A stretch of DNA of 64,000 bases from Nostoc sp. PCC 7524 (GCF_000316645.1 NC_019684.1:2633501-2697500), one strand, 5' to 3'. Positions 1 to 7,886 are shown, counted from the stretch's first letter. Translations and numbers: made by a program. The notes: generated by a model not told the origin, from the sequence alone.

Positions 1-602
1 TGAAAACCTTCATCAATGGTCTAGAAGATTTACCCAAACAGTTACAGCCTTTCCTAGAAAAAGACTCTCCACCTCTGTTTCACCGTCCAGTGGGTAAGAT
101 AACCCTACCCATGCAGACAACATTACAGCAAATTCTCAATGTACCCTATCAGGGCATGATACAAAGAATGTATCTCGAAGGCAAAGTCCTAGAGTTACTA
201 GCTTTGCAGTTTGCTCAACTGATAGAGGCTGACGGAGATAAACAACCCTTGATTAATCTCAAAGCTGGTGATGTTGAGAAAATTTATCATGCCAGAGATA
301 TTTTAACCAAAAACTATGATCATCCACCCTCATTAATTGACTTAGCCAAAAAAGTCGGCATGAATGACAACAAACTCAAGTACGGTTTTCGTGAAGTATT
401 TGGTACTACAGTATTTGGATATTTGCGCGACTATCGCCTGGAAATAGCGCGAAAGTTGTTACAGGAACAGAAGCAAAACGTGAGAACTGTAGTCAACACA
501 GTTGGTTATGCTAATCAAAGCCATTTCGCCGCCGCCTTTAAACGTAAGTTTGGCATCACACCCCAAGATTGTCGGTTAGGTCGATTTTTAGAGAAGTGTT
601 AA
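1..602 (+). CDS. AraC-family regulator, 5' end outside the window (partial)
   Basis: The reading frame is open from base 3 and continues through a GTG at 90, so the real start lies upstream of the window. The visible part matches the C-terminal half of the two complete AraC proteins at 1129 and 6804: a linker with the TTLQQILN and LYLEGK-type segments, then a two-helix-turn-helix AraC DNA-binding domain (LIDLAKKVGMNDNKLKYGF, and a second helix set ending near KRKFGITP). Such PchR-like regulators in cyanobacteria usually sit next to siderophore receptor genes and activate them when iron is scarce and ligand is present. That role is inferred from family and context. No receptor follows directly; a broken methyltransferase gene does. 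Confidence 0.88.
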   Translation, partial: KTFINGLEDLPKQLQPFLEKDSPPLFHRPVGKITLPMQTTLQQILNVPYQGMIQRMYLEGKVLELLALQFAQLIEADGDKQPLINLKAGDVEKIYHARDILTKNYDHPPSLIDLAKKVGMNDNKLKYGFREVFGTTVFGYLRDYRLEIARKLLQEQKQNVRTVVNTVGYANQSHFAAAFKRKFGITPQDCRLGRFLEKC

Positions 603-686
603 ATGAGATAACAAACGGTAACACTCAGTTTGTAACCTAACAATGAAAAAGTTGATAGTTTTAACTACCGTATAAATTTTAGTAAA

Positions 687-944
687 ATGGTCAAATCTAC
701 CTATTACGACAACATTGCTCACCTTTACGACCAAACCCGTTGGTTAACAGAGTCCGTCGCTGAGGAAGTTGCCGATTTTATTCTTAAATTAGTGAATGCA
801 ACGCCTGAGACATCTTTTTTATAACCTGGAATTGGTACGGGCTTAAATGTTATTCCTTTCGTCAGACGGGGCTATTCTGTAACTGGAATTGATACTTCTC
901 AAGCAATGCTTGATCAATTAAGACAAAAATTTGACAAAGTTTGA
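687..944 (+). pseudogene. SAM-dependent methyltransferase remnant
   Basis: From the ATG at 687 the frame reads a typical class I methyltransferase N-terminus (YYDNIAHLYDQTRW), then meets a TAA at 822-824 exactly where motif I begins. After the stop the same frame continues as PGIGTGLNVIPFVRRGY and GIDTSQAMLDQLRQKF, the glycine-rich SAM-binding loop and the acidic end of strand 2. A GAA-to-TAA change (Glu of the E-x-GxGTG loop) explains the stop. The frame ends at 944, so more than half of the domain is missing. Both the nonsense codon and the truncation argue that it is dead. Its substrate cannot be told. Confidence 0.75.
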
Positions 945-1128
945 GATATGGGCTTATACAGCAAGCTAATACTAGCTTTTAGGGTACATTAGATGCTAAG
1001 AATCTTTTGAGAATAGCGAAAAACTCTTATCTGACGCACCCTACGAATGTGCCGTTTGCGTAAGTCTTAATATAGTCTCTCATTTGTTTCTATTTTCTCA
1101 AGTAAACTGTGTAGATAATTCTAAGTAA

Positions 1129-2112
1129 ATGGTACTTATCCTTCAGGAATCAGCAGATTGTTATCAACCATTGACAGAAAATAACAACACTCCGCAATCA
1201 ACTATCTGGCAAGCTCACATACATGATCCGCAAGGTTTCAGTCATGGTTATAGACAATGGTTTCATTTGCGCCCAGGAATATCTCTGCTCACTGATAACT
1301 ATCAGTTAAATGACGATTTAATTGTGGAGAAAATATCTTCTCCTAACTGTCTGTGGTTAGAGTTGAGTTTTAGTATATTTGGTAATAATAATAATGAAGA
1401 TGTCTACTCAGGACAAAATTTCTTATATGTATATAGAGAATTAGGCAAAGCTGGTTATACTAAATGGCAAGCTCAGGAAAGAATTTTAAAGTTTGATATT
1501 CATATTGAATATTCACAAATTCAAAAATTACTTGCTCATCAAATGGATGTATTGCCTCTAAGCTTTAGACAAATGTTTGAAAAGAACGATGATGAGCCTA
1601 ATTATCGGAATTTTGGCATTACCACCCACGAAATGCAAACTGTTTTACGTCAAATTTTAAATTGTCCATATCAAGGTTTGACAAAACAACTTTATTTGGA
1701 AGGTAAAATATTAGAATTATTAGCTTTACGTTTAGAATATCTACAAGAAAATCCTAATTTTAATAGAAACACGACTTTGAAATCTCATCAACTTGATAGT
1801 ATTTATCATGCAAGAGATATTTTAATTAATAATATCAATAACCCACCTTCATTAATAAATTTAGCCCGGCAGGTAGGATTAAATGATTGCACACTAAAAA
1901 AAGGTTTTCAAGAGGTATTCGGTACTACAGTTTTTGGATATTTACACGAATATCGAATGGAACAGGCGAAAGAATTACTCTTAGAAAAGAAAATGAATGT
2001 GACTCAAGTAGCTCAAATCGTCGGCTACGAAGCACGTACTTCTTTTATCAGGGCTTTCCGTAAAAAGTTCGGTGTGAGTCCTACTGCTTATGTGCAAAAA
2101 AATTCCGCTTAG
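1129..2112 (+). CDS. AraC-family regulator (PchR-like), module A
   Basis: 327 aa, full length for the cyanobacterial PchR-like family. The N-terminus MVLILQESADCYQPL is shared with the regulator at 6804 and the stub at 6061, which fixes the start. Residues up to about 220 form the ligand-sensing part (GYRQWFHLRPGISLL, then HIEYS and the LYLEGK helix). Residues about 225-325 are the AraC DNA-binding domain with two helix-turn-helix units (LINLARQVGLNDCTLKKGF; TQVAQIVGYEARTSFIRAF). In relatives such proteins sense a ferric siderophore and activate the adjacent receptor operon. Here the receptor starts 161 bp downstream on the same strand. Candidate binding repeats overlap the stop codon of this gene. 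Unlike the stub at 6061 and the copy at 6804, no clear Fur-box-like palindrome is seen upstream. Confidence 0.9.
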   Translation: MVLILQESADCYQPLTENNNTPQSTIWQAHIHDPQGFSHGYRQWFHLRPGISLLTDNYQLNDDLIVEKISSPNCLWLELSFSIFGNNNNEDVYSGQNFLYVYRELGKAGYTKWQAQERILKFDIHIEYSQIQKLLAHQMDVLPLSFRQMFEKNDDEPNYRNFGITTHEMQTVLRQILNCPYQGLTKQLYLEGKILELLALRLEYLQENPNFNRNTTLKSHQLDSIYHARDILINNINNPPSLINLARQVGLNDCTLKKGFQEVFGTTVFGYLHEYRMEQAKELLLEKKMNVTQVAQIVGYEARTSFIRAFRKKFGVSPTAYVQKNSA

Positions 2113-2164
2113 GTAACAGAAAAATTCCCGTTACGTCACACTTAGAGCTTTATTTCTCCGTTTA
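2099..2164 (+). promoter_or_regulatory. Candidate AraC operator: 22-bp-spaced direct repeats before receptor A
   Basis: AAAATTCCGCTTA (2099-2111) is repeated as AAAATTCCCGTTA (2121-2133), 22 bp apart, which is two helical turns and typical of AraC half-site spacing. A third similar core, CTCCGTTTA, lies at 2156-2164. The first copy overlaps the end of the upstream AraC gene. The same arrangement with the same 22-bp period occurs before receptor B (7785), and a 21-bp version before receptor C (10652). Binding by the AraC protein is an inference. Confidence 0.55.
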
Positions 2165-2170
2165 ATTACA

Positions 2171-2199
2171 GTAAGATTCTTGCTAATTATTACTAATAA
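2171..2199 (+). promoter_or_regulatory. Conserved promoter motif before receptor A
   Basis: GTAAGATT, 11 other bases, then TTACTAATAA. The identical two-part motif with the same 11-base spacer occurs before receptor B at 7858-7886. In both cases it starts 46 bases after the TTCC of the second direct repeat. The fixed geometry suggests the core promoter or transcription start region. No start site can be read from sequence alone. Confidence 0.5.
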
Positions 2200-2273
2200 C
2201 AGAAGCAAGTCTCTATGAGATGACACACAATATACACCTCATTTTGACTGTACCTTTCTGTATGTGAGGAGAA

Positions 2274-4841
2274 ATGTTGATTAAACCAGGTTTATTAAAT
2301 AGTTTGTGCTTGGCGACAATAGTATCAATTTTCATCAGTAATCAAACTGTACGGGCAGAGGTAAACACGACACGCAATAAATCTCCTCAACTGAGTAAAG
2401 GTGTCTCAATACTGGTGCAAGCACCGACAAATGAAATTGTAGAAGTAACAGGCGTGAAAGCGAATCCCACAGAAAAAGGTGTGGAGGTGATTCTACAGAC
2501 TACCTCTGGGGAAAAACTACAACTGGTAAATCGCAGTCAAGGTAACGCATATATTGCTGATATTCCTAATGCACAGTTACGTTTACCTAGTGGTGATAGT
2601 TTTACATTCACTTCCCCAAAGCCAGTGGAGGGAATTAGTGAGATCACAGTTAGTAATGTCGATGCTAATACGATTAGGGTGACAGTCACAGGTGAGGCGG
2701 GATTACCTGTAGTAGAGTTATTTGATAGTGATGAGGGTTTGATTTTGGGAGTGGCGATCGCAGCACCATCACAGACACAAGTTACACCAACACCAGAACT
2801 AGAACAACCAGCAGCTACAACTGATCAGCCTATTGAACTGGTAGTAACAGGACAACAAGATAGCTATCGTGTACAGAATGCTGCGACTGCGACTAGGACT
2901 GATACACCCTTGCGCGATATTCCCCAATCAATTCAAGTGATTCCTCGGCAGGTGATTGAGGATCAACGCGCTACCCAGTTGAATGAAGCATTGCGGAATG
3001 TCAGTGGTGTACAGCCATCCAACAGTGCGGGGAGAACGCGCGATCGCTTTGTCATTCGGGGATTTGATGATTTCAATTCAGTAATTCGAGATGGGTTTAA
3101 AGAAAATACCTCTGTATATAGAGAAACTGCCAATATTGAACGCATAGAAGTGTTAAAAGGCCCGGCTTCTGTCTTATTTGGACAACTAGAACCAGGGGGA
3201 GTAATTAACGTTATTACCAAGCAACCCCAGAGAGAACCCTTTTTAACTATGGGTTTAGAGGCGGGAAGTTATGGCTTTTTCCGTCCAACAGTTGATTTTA
3301 ACAGTCCTCTCAACGACTCTAAAACCTTGCGTTTGCGAGTTAATGCAGCTGTAGAAGTTTCCGAATCCTTCCGTGACTTTGACAAAGAGACTAGCCGCTT
3401 TTTTATTGCGCCTGTATTAGCATGGGACATTGGCGATTCCCTTCGGGATAGCTCCGCTTCACGCACAAATTTAGTCTTTGACCTAGAATACTTAAAAGAC
3501 TCTCGACCATTTGATCGGGGTTTAGTAGCATTAGGCGATCGCGTTGCTGAGATTCCCTTCAATCGCATCTTAGGCGAACCCTTTGATTCTAAAGAAGTAG
3601 AAGACTTAAGGATTGGTACTCGCTTTGAGCATGGCTTCAATGATAACTGGAAACTGCGCTCTGCCTTCCGAATTGTCTCCACACAAACATCTAGTTTTGT
3701 AACTGAACCCGGTAGTTTGGATGAAGCCACAGGTTTATTATCTCGTGATTTTGGTGTAGATCGACCTACACCTGATGAAACCTACGCTTTTCAAACTGAT
3801 CTGATCGGTAAATTTAAAACTGGTGGGATTGAACACGAACTTGTAATTGGCTTTGACTTTAACCGCCAAACTAACTTCGTTGACGATCGCCGCAGCGCAC
3901 CAGCACCCGCTATTGATATTTTCAACCCAATCTATTTGACTGCTAGACCCAATATAGAATCAGATCCGTTTCGGGGTTTATTTGCAGCAGATAACATTGG
4001 TATCTATATCCAAGACCAAATTAAACTGGCAGAAAATCTCAAACTCCTCATTGGCGGACGTTACGATTTTGCCAATCAGAGTTTCCTGAGTATTGTCGAT
4101 GGCGTGAAATTCTTTGATATATCCGATCAAGCATTTAGCCCCCGCATAGGCATAGTATATCAACCAATTGCACCCCTCTCTCTCTACGCCAGTTATAGCC
4201 GTTCCTTCGCGCAAAACTTCGGGATTCAACGGGATAACTCACGCATAGAACCAGAACGAGGAACACAATACGAAGTTGGTGTAAGAGGAGAATTTTTAGA
4301 TGGTAAATTAATTACGAGTTTAGCGGGTTATGAGATTACCAAAACCAATGTTTCCACACCAGATCCCGCAGATTTAAACTTTTCTATTCCCGTTGGCGAA
4401 GTGCGGAGTCGAGGGATTGAATTTGATATTGCTGGAGAACTGGTTAAAGGCTGGAATATTATTGCTTCCTACGCCTATACAGATGCCAAAATTACAGAAG
4501 ATAATACCGATGTGAAAGGAAATCGTCTCAATCGAGTGCCAGAAAATAGTGCTAGTATTTGGACAACCTACGAATTGCAAAGTGGGGCTTTGCAAGGTTT
4601 GGGTATGGGTGTGGGACTATTTTTTGTAGGTGAACGCCAAGGAGACTTAAGTAATTCCTTTACCGTTCCCGGTTACACCCGCACTGATGCTGCTTTGTTC
4701 TATCGTCGAGATAACTGGAATATAGGTCTCAATTTTAAAAACATTTTTGATGTTAACTATATTGAGTCCACCACATCCCGCGCATCAATTGATGCTGGTA
4801 TTCCTTTTACGGTTATCGGTTCGTTATCTGTAAAATTTTAA
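2274..4841 (+). CDS. TonB-dependent siderophore receptor with AMIN domain (receptor A)
   Basis: 855 aa outer-membrane ferric-siderophore importer. The ATG at 2274 follows GAGGAGAA. A signal peptide ends near Ala28. Residues about 52-160 form an AMIN domain (VEVTGVKANPTEKGVEVIL ... NTIRVTVTG), an architecture common in cyanobacterial receptors. A Pro/Thr-rich linker leads to the TonB-box-like PIELVVTG segment near residue 187. The plug (about 205-315) contains RDIPQSIQVIPRQVI, the RGF motif and ERIEVLKGPASVLFGQ. The 22-strand barrel then runs to a C-terminal phenylalanine, the usual outer-membrane targeting end. The gene lies between an AraC regulator and a FecB-type lipoprotein, which supports a siderophore role; the ligand cannot be named. 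An extra 8-residue stretch at residues 389-396 looks like an inserted dispersed repeat. Confidence 0.93.
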   Translation: MLIKPGLLNSLCLATIVSIFISNQTVRAEVNTTRNKSPQLSKGVSILVQAPTNEIVEVTGVKANPTEKGVEVILQTTSGEKLQLVNRSQGNAYIADIPNAQLRLPSGDSFTFTSPKPVEGISEITVSNVDANTIRVTVTGEAGLPVVELFDSDEGLILGVAIAAPSQTQVTPTPELEQPAATTDQPIELVVTGQQDSYRVQNAATATRTDTPLRDIPQSIQVIPRQVIEDQRATQLNEALRNVSGVQPSNSAGRTRDRFVIRGFDDFNSVIRDGFKENTSVYRETANIERIEVLKGPASVLFGQLEPGGVINVITKQPQREPFLTMGLEAGSYGFFRPTVDFNSPLNDSKTLRLRVNAAVEVSESFRDFDKETSRFFIAPVLAWDIGDSLRDSSASRTNLVFDLEYLKDSRPFDRGLVALGDRVAEIPFNRILGEPFDSKEVEDLRIGTRFEHGFNDNWKLRSAFRIVSTQTSSFVTEPGSLDEATGLLSRDFGVDRPTPDETYAFQTDLIGKFKTGGIEHELVIGFDFNRQTNFVDDRRSAPAPAIDIFNPIYLTARPNIESDPFRGLFAADNIGIYIQDQIKLAENLKLLIGGRYDFANQSFLSIVDGVKFFDISDQAFSPRIGIVYQPIAPLSLYASYSRSFAQNFGIQRDNSRIEPERGTQYEVGVRGEFLDGKLITSLAGYEITKTNVSTPDPADLNFSIPVGEVRSRGIEFDIAGELVKGWNIIASYAYTDAKITEDNTDVKGNRLNRVPENSASIWTTYELQSGALQGLGMGVGLFFVGERQGDLSNSFTVPGYTRTDAALFYRRDNWNIGLNFKNIFDVNYIESTTSRASIDAGIPFTVIGSLSVKF
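3438..3461 (+). repeat. Small dispersed repeat inserted in the receptor A coding sequence
   Basis: The 24 bases encode SLRDSSAS (residues 389-396), absent from the otherwise matching segment of receptor B, which reads WNISDRTSLTFDLEY against WDIGD-insert-RTNLVFDLEY here. The DNA (CCCTTCGGGATAGCTCCGCT) resembles the palindrome-bearing small repeats of Nostoc genomes. The insertion is a multiple of three and leaves the frame intact. It falls in an early barrel region, probably a loop or turn. Confidence 0.5.
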
Positions 4842-4864
4842 TTGGGGACTGGGGATTGGGGACT
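4842..4864. repeat. Short 7-bp repeat tract (GGGGACT/GGGGATT)
   Basis: TTGGGGACTGGGGATTGGGG and a following ACT form about three heptamer units directly after the receptor A stop codon, between receptor and lipoprotein genes. The same unit recurs at several places in the window. Confidence 0.8.
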
Positions 4865-4923
4865 AATGAATCTCGACAAGTTAACGAAGATCCGATTGCT
4901 AGTAGTTGCAGACGACAGTGCAA

Positions 4924-5916
4924 ATGAATACTTGGTTTAAGTATATAAAATTATTGCTAGTATCAGTTTGTACTTGTTTGCTAGTGACAGGCTGTAACAG
5001 TAACGTATCAGAATTACCAAGTAATCAGACTACCAGCAATATAACTACAAATTGCCGTGTAATTAATCATGAAGCAGGTAAAACGCAGATTTGCGGACAA
5101 CCTCAAAAAGTTGTAGCTCTGAGTCCGCCTGTGTTAGATATGATGCTTGCTTTGGGTGTGCAACCTGCGGGTTATGCGGAAGTAGACTTGCTCAATAGTA
5201 AAGTATTTGATCGACCCAAAGAGCAAATTCCCTACCTTGGCGATCGCATTACCAGCCAACCGATAAATATAGGCGATCGCGGTAATCCTTCTTTAGAAAG
5301 TTTATTGCAACTGAAGCCAGATTTGATTTTAGGTGAAGCCGCTTATAACGAAACTGAATACCAAATCTTAAACAAAATTGCACCGACAATTTTAATAAAT
5401 CATCGAGATGGTATCACTCCAGCTTGGCAACAAACAATCTCAATTATTGCCCAAGCTTTAGGAAGAGAAGACAAAGTATCAGCAGTTATAGCAGAGTATG
5501 AGCAGAAAATATCCCAAGCCAAAACTGCGATCGCTCCTATAGCTCAACACCAGGAGTTATTACTGTTAGCATTTAGGGGAATTACTCTCAACTCATTTAC
5601 CTTTGGAGCAGAAACCTTTGCTGGCGGACTATTACAAGACTTAGGCTTTAAGCTTGTTAGTCCTAAATCCACAGAATATGAAGTGGCGTTGGAAGTATTA
5701 CCCAAATTTAAGTCCGATTTAATTGTGGTTATGCCTTCAGGAAATAACAATATAGAAAACGCCAAGCGTCAATGGAGTCAAAATCCGATTTTACAGTCTA
5801 TATCTGCTCACAATACAAATCGAATTTACTTCATTGATTACCAACTAGCCAGTCGCATTCGCGGGCCGATCGCTGCGGAATTGTTTGTTACTCAAATTTA
5901 TCAATTGCTGTCTTGA
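4924..5916 (+). CDS. FecB-type iron-siderophore binding lipoprotein (module A)
   Basis: 330 aa substrate-binding protein of an ABC importer for ferric siderophores (periplasmic-binding-protein 2, TroA/FecB superfamily). The ATG at 4924 is preferred over an in-frame TTG at 4906 because it begins the signal peptide cleanly; the lipobox LVTGC places the lipidated Cys at residue 24. The mature part shows NCRVINHEAGKTQICG, the FecB-type start of lobe 1, then PQKVVALSPPVLDMMLALG, and LKPDLILGEA before the hinge. It would hand the siderophore from the receptor to an inner-membrane permease. No permease or ATPase gene is in the window, so the transporter must be encoded elsewhere. It lies 82 bp after receptor A and is probably cotranscribed. 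Confidence 0.88.
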   Translation: MNTWFKYIKLLLVSVCTCLLVTGCNSNVSELPSNQTTSNITTNCRVINHEAGKTQICGQPQKVVALSPPVLDMMLALGVQPAGYAEVDLLNSKVFDRPKEQIPYLGDRITSQPINIGDRGNPSLESLLQLKPDLILGEAAYNETEYQILNKIAPTILINHRDGITPAWQQTISIIAQALGREDKVSAVIAEYEQKISQAKTAIAPIAQHQELLLLAFRGITLNSFTFGAETFAGGLLQDLGFKLVSPKSTEYEVALEVLPKFKSDLIVVMPSGNNNIENAKRQWSQNPILQSISAHNTNRIYFIDYQLASRIRGPIAAELFVTQIYQLLS

Positions 5917-5933
5917 TATTATCTCTCAGTATG

Positions 5934-5947
5934 TTTGATATATCAAA
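5934..5947. other. 14-bp perfect palindrome after module A
   Basis: TTTGATATATCAAA is a perfect palindrome 18 bases after the lipoprotein stop codon. It is too AT-rich for a good terminator and could equally be a protein-binding site or chance. The 354-base gap from 5917 to 6270 also holds two Fur-like boxes and an AraC stub, listed separately. Confidence 0.3.
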
Positions 5948-6000
5948 TATGACACATTAAATAATATCTGCTTCTTTGGAATTGCAGACATTAACAAACT

Positions 6001-6019
6001 AATAATAAAATTTATCATT
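6001..6019. promoter_or_regulatory. Fur-box-like site before the AraC stub
   Basis: AATAATAAAATTTATCATT matches the strong box at 6749 at 17 of 19 positions by eye. It ends 41 bases before the ATG of the 6061 stub, about where a promoter operator would sit. The stub is dead, so this site is probably a fossil of a once iron-regulated AraC promoter. Confidence 0.55.
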
Positions 6020-6060
6020 TTGATTTTCTTCACTTAATTTGTGTAGATAATTTCAACCCA

Positions 6061-6144
6061 ATGGTACTCATCCTTCAGGAATCAGCAGATTGTTATCAAC
6101 CATTGACAGAAAATAACAAATACCTTCTCCGGCAATGTAGGTAA
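6061..6144 (+). pseudogene. 5' stub of a duplicated AraC regulator gene
   Basis: The first 19 codons (MVLILQESADCYQPLTENN) are the same as those of the regulator at 1129. The upstream segment GTGTAGATAATT is shared too. After codon 20 the similarity stops and the frame closes at 6144. This is a promoter plus N-terminus left over from a duplication, deletion or recombination event. It shows that an extra regulator copy once stood between module A and the DUF1636 gene. Confidence 0.8.
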
Positions 6145-6226
6145 TAGGTGACGGTGAAGAAAATAAGAGGAATGTGAACGGCTGATTTCTATTTTTTGCT
6201 GTATTTTTCACTATATTACAACACTT

Positions 6227-6245
6227 AATGATATTATTTATCAAT
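6227..6245. promoter_or_regulatory. Fur-box-like site before the DUF1636 gene
   Basis: AATGATATTATTTATCAAT matches the box at 6749 at 17 of 19 positions and is an imperfect inverted repeat. It lies 25 bases before the ATG of the gene at 6271, so a bound repressor would cover the promoter. Repression by Fur when iron is plentiful is the expected logic. Confidence 0.6.
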
Positions 6246-6270
6246 AAATTTTTCTGTTTATATTACTCAG

Positions 6271-6663
6271 ATGACTAAACACACCCTATTCGTTTGCAAA
6301 TCTTGCCACCGTTCATCCGAAGAATTAGCAGAAAATGAGCGTTGTGATGGCAGTATTTTACTTGACAAAATTACCACTTTATCATTAGAAAGATTCTCAA
6401 TAGAAGAACTGGAAATTCAGCCTGTAGGATGTTTATGGGCTTGTAGCCGTGGGTGTGTTGTGGCGATTTCCAGCCCTGAAAAGCCAACCTATTTGCTTGT
6501 GGATCTACCTCCAGATGCAGAAAATGCCTTAGCATTACTCGAATTTGCACAGATGTACATTGATAATCGCAAAGGGGTGTTTATGTGGGAAAAACTCCCT
6601 AAAGAGTTGGAATCTGTCATTTTTGCAAGTATTCCTTCTGTACGGACAAAGCCTGAAAATTAG
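6271..6663 (+). CDS. DUF1636 metal-binding protein
   Basis: 130 aa, cytoplasmic, about the usual length of the DUF1636 family, which has a thioredoxin-like ferredoxin appearance. Cysteines occur as VCKSC (residues 9 and 12) and, near residues 54-62, as CLWACSRGC, a set suited to holding a metal or iron-sulfur cluster. TLFVCKSCHRSS and the PTYLLVDLPPD segment are strongly conserved in this family. Its biochemical function is not established. A Fur-like box just upstream and its position between siderophore modules suggest an iron-starvation gene, perhaps in iron release or sensing; that is inference. Confidence 0.85.
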   Translation: MTKHTLFVCKSCHRSSEELAENERCDGSILLDKITTLSLERFSIEELEIQPVGCLWACSRGCVVAISSPEKPTYLLVDLPPDAENALALLEFAQMYIDNRKGVFMWEKLPKELESVIFASIPSVRTKPEN

Positions 6664-6748
6664 GTTTGATTTGCAGCATCAAGTTTGGTGCTGCTTACTT
6701 GTACCAAACAACATTTGTAACTCTAGATACTACTTTTCTAGATAAATT

Positions 6749-6767
6749 AATGATAATATTTATCATT
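6749..6767. promoter_or_regulatory. Strong Fur-box-like palindrome before the module B regulator
   Basis: AATGATAATATTTATCATT, embedded in a longer near-palindrome from 6745 to 6771 whose arms AATTAATGATAA and TTATCATTAATT are complementary. This is close to the classic 19-bp Fur box. It lies 36 bases before the AraC start at 6804 and is the best regulatory site in the window. Confidence 0.72.
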
Positions 6768-6803
6768 AATTTAGTAAATTCAAAATACAAAATCCCAAGT
6801 TCC

Positions 6804-7799
6804 ATGACCCTTGTTTTACAAGAATCAGCAGATTGTCACCTTTTAAGTCCGTCAAATCTACGAGATCAGGACTGTGCATTTCAGCCAAAAACTTACGAAC
6901 TTCAGCTATATGACCCAAGGGAGATGAGTCATGGTTATAGGCGTTGGTTTCACTTGCATCCCGGAATTTCTCTTTTAGTAGATGATTATAAGTTGCAAGA
7001 AAACCTAGTTGTTGAAATTTGCCCAACTCAACCTTGTACTTATTTAGAATTAGGTTTTAATCTTTTGGGTCATTATCCTAGTATGGATTTAAAAAGAGGA
7101 CAAAATTTTATCGGATTAGAACTAGATACTGGCGAAGCTTGTTGGAAGGAATGGGAAGCACAGGAAAGGGTTTTAAAATTAGATATTCATATTGAATATT
7201 CTTTATTTCAAAGTCTGATATTTCTTCATTTAAATACATTACCTGTCAATTTTAGGAAACTCATTGAAAAAGCTAATAGCGATGAAATGAATTATCTGCA
7301 AATTGGCAGGACAACACCCCAAATGCAAACTATCTTGCAACAAATTTTAAATTGTCCATATCAGAGTTTAACGAGGCAACTTTATTTAGAGGCTAAAGTA
7401 TTAGAATTAATGGCACTACGTTTGGAAGATTTACAAGATTCAATTGGGTTAAATACTACTATTCTCAAGCCGATACAAATCGATAGTATTTATCAAGCTA
7501 GAGATATTCTCATTAGTAATTTTACTAATCCCCCAACATTAATAGCGTTAGCACGGCAAGTCAATCTGAATGATTGCACTCTCAAAAAAGGCTTTCAGCA
7601 AATATTTGGTACAACTGTCTTTGGTTATTTGCATAACTACCGTATGGAACAAGCCAAAGAATTACTTTTAGATGCCAAGTTAACTGTCAATCAAGTAGCC
7701 CAATATGTAGGTTATGCTAGCCGTAGTGCCTTTATAACGGCTTTCTGTAAAAAGTTTGGTGTGAGTCCTAGCGTTTACTCGCGCAAAAATTCCGTTTAA
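6804..7799 (+). CDS. AraC-family regulator (PchR-like), module B
   Basis: 331 aa. The ATG at 6804 (MTLVLQESADCH) is chosen because it aligns with the start of the regulator at 1129; an open frame extends back to 6666 but runs through the Fur box and is not coding. The layout matches its paralogue: a sensing half with GYRRWFHLHPGISLL, then two helix-turn-helix units (LIALARQVNLNDCTLKKGF; VNQVAQYVGYASRSAFITA). In the second DNA-binding unit FCKKFGVSP replaces the usual FRKKFG. It is intact, sits just behind a Fur-like box, and would therefore be made under iron limitation. It probably activates receptor genes B and C, both of which carry the same kind of direct repeat; that is inferred. Confidence 0.9.
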   Translation: MTLVLQESADCHLLSPSNLRDQDCAFQPKTYELQLYDPREMSHGYRRWFHLHPGISLLVDDYKLQENLVVEICPTQPCTYLELGFNLLGHYPSMDLKRGQNFIGLELDTGEACWKEWEAQERVLKLDIHIEYSLFQSLIFLHLNTLPVNFRKLIEKANSDEMNYLQIGRTTPQMQTILQQILNCPYQSLTRQLYLEAKVLELMALRLEDLQDSIGLNTTILKPIQIDSIYQARDILISNFTNPPTLIALARQVNLNDCTLKKGFQQIFGTTVFGYLHNYRMEQAKELLLDAKLTVNQVAQYVGYASRSAFITAFCKKFGVSPSVYSRKNSV

Positions 7800-7820
7800 A
7801 GAACTAAAAAATTCCGTTTA
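7785..7820 (+). promoter_or_regulatory. Candidate AraC operator before receptor B
   Basis: AAAAATTCCGTTTA (7785-7798) repeats as AAAAATTCCGTTTA (7807-7820), exactly 22 bp apart, with GAAC following each copy. The first copy runs over the last codons and stop of the AraC gene. The pattern and period match those before receptor A, which suggests recognition by the AraC paralogues. Confidence 0.6.
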
Positions 7821-7857
7821 GAGAACATCCCAAACTTTAGCTTTTCCCCAGATTCAC

Positions 7858-7886
7858 GTAAGATTACTGAGAATACTTACTAATAA
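7858..7886 (+). promoter_or_regulatory. Conserved promoter motif before receptor B
   Basis: GTAAGATT, 11 bases, TTACTAATAA: same bases and same spacer as at 2171 before receptor A, and the same 46-base distance from the second operator repeat. The flanking bases differ, so conservation is focused on this motif. Confidence 0.5.

Noticed and set aside
6666..6803. 46-codon N-terminal extension of the module B AraC gene
   Set aside because: It covers the strong Fur-like box, and homology to the other regulators starts at the ATG at 6804.
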